NCBI GenBank assembly: GCA_021604825.1
Contig: BQJS01000126.1
Location: 1-14,261, forward strand
Direction: 5' to 3'
Origin: Phycisphaerae bacterium
GTDB taxonomy: Bacteria; Planctomycetota; Phycisphaerae; UBA1845
Length of the DNA: 14,261 bases
Part shown: in pieces, positions 13,941-14,261 of the stretch
Layout: the number at the start of each line of letters is the position of its first letter
How positions within the stretch are numbered: the first letter of the stretch is position 1
Notes under the pieces: generated by a model
Databases searched by the model: none
The model's input: the letters and a program-made list of their open reading frames with translations, nothing else
Told to the model about the DNA's origin: nothing
Program-made: the position numbers and the translations under genes

Positions 13941-14261
13941 TTATCGTGTTGGCTGAGGATCAGATTGAATTCGAGCAAACCTAAATGTTCCGTCAACCAG
14001 CTCAAACATAACGTATCGGTCGTCGCTCCAAAGGATGGTGCCAAAGCCCCAATGTTTCTGATCCAAATAGTATGCGTAGTTACCACTGTATTTCTCGGGC
14101 GACAGATCTGGGCGGCCGAGAATTTTTACAAGCTCCTCGGGGGTCTTTCCGAGCCAAGTCTCACCTTCGATCAAATTGCCAACCATCTTGGCCCGAACGG
14201 TACGCCCACTGTGGTGCACCTTTGCGTTCTTCCAATCATTTGAATCAAACTCATCGCTTTG
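13941..14261 (-). CDS. Small BamE/OmlA-like domain protein, N-terminus beyond the window
   Basis: The frame is open to the window edge; a GTG at 14219 is only an internal in-frame candidate. The extra upstream residues read QSDEFDSNDWKNAKV and continue into RAKMVGNLIEGETWLGKTPEELVKILGRPD. The pattern 'FDS..W... R..MV..L....L.GKT.EE....LG.PD' is one I recall from small bacterial proteins with a BamE/SmpA/OmlA-like fold. It is followed by YYLDQ, a strand-rich FGTILWSDDRYVMFELV, and RFARI. I therefore call it a 107-residue-plus 5'-truncated fragment. No signal peptide can be judged because the start is missing. Role unknown; many such proteins are envelope-associated. It is transcribed in the same direction as the Cys/His-rich lipoprotein gene, 163 bp upstream, with no clear terminator between. 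Confidence 0.75.
   Translation of the reverse strand, partial: QSDEFDSNDWKNAKVHHSGRTVRAKMVGNLIEGETWLGKTPEELVKILGRPDLSPEKYSGNYAYYLDQKHWGFGTILWSDDRYVMFELVDGTFRFARIQSDPQPTR

Overview
The window most resembles a planctomycete-like (PVC-type) bacterial chromosome of moderate GC. The reasons are gene style only: a PadR regulator translationally coupled to a HAAS-type membrane protein with a pseudopilin-like 'YSVG' C-terminus, a collagen-repeat/tail-collar lipoprotein, a large membrane M48 peptidase, and a low-complexity Arg/Asp-rich lipoprotein. The assignment is an inference; there is no rRNA or other phylogenetic marker here. I saw no tRNA, rRNA, CRISPR array, insertion sequence or phage module. 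The genes are intact and look chromosomal.

Layout. 1-1340 (+): 3' part of a CPA1/NhaP-type cation/proton antiporter with a C-terminal TrkA-N (RCK-like) domain, cut by the window start. 1354-2415 (-): PAS-GGDEF diguanylate cyclase, convergent with the antiporter. 2416-2739: divergent intergenic region with short repeats. 2740-3792 (+): lipoprotein with 12 collagen triplets and a phage tail-collar domain. 3860-5913 (-): two-gene operon, padR followed by a HAAS-domain membrane protein with an ATGA overlap. A good promoter with overlapping dyads lies at 5944-5972. 5973-6309: long leader rich in GTAC-based inverted repeats. 6310-7629 (+): predicted P-loop GTPase/ATPase of the cyclic 2,3-diphosphoglycerate synthetase-like family (COG2403). 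7637-10692 (-): two-gene operon, secreted S9 prolyl-oligopeptidase-family peptidase followed by a nitrilase, again with an ATGA overlap. 10914-13166 (+): membrane-anchored M48 metallopeptidase. 13205-13777 (-): Cys/His-rich lipoprotein with an Arg/Asp/Asn-rich tail. Its intrinsic terminator sits inside the end of the M48 gene. 13941-14261 (-): small protein with a BamE/OmlA-like 'GKT..E...LG.PD' motif, open to the window edge.

How the genes work together. Only the two minus-strand pairs (padR-HAAS and S9 peptidase-nitrilase) are clearly co-transcribed and coupled. Other neighbours are convergent or divergent and need not be related. The most unusual parts are the structured leader of the cDPGS-like gene, the stand-alone collagen/tail-collar lipoprotein, the HAAS-pseudopilin-like fusion under a probable self-regulated PadR promoter, and the odd pairing of an exported peptidase with a cytoplasmic nitrilase.
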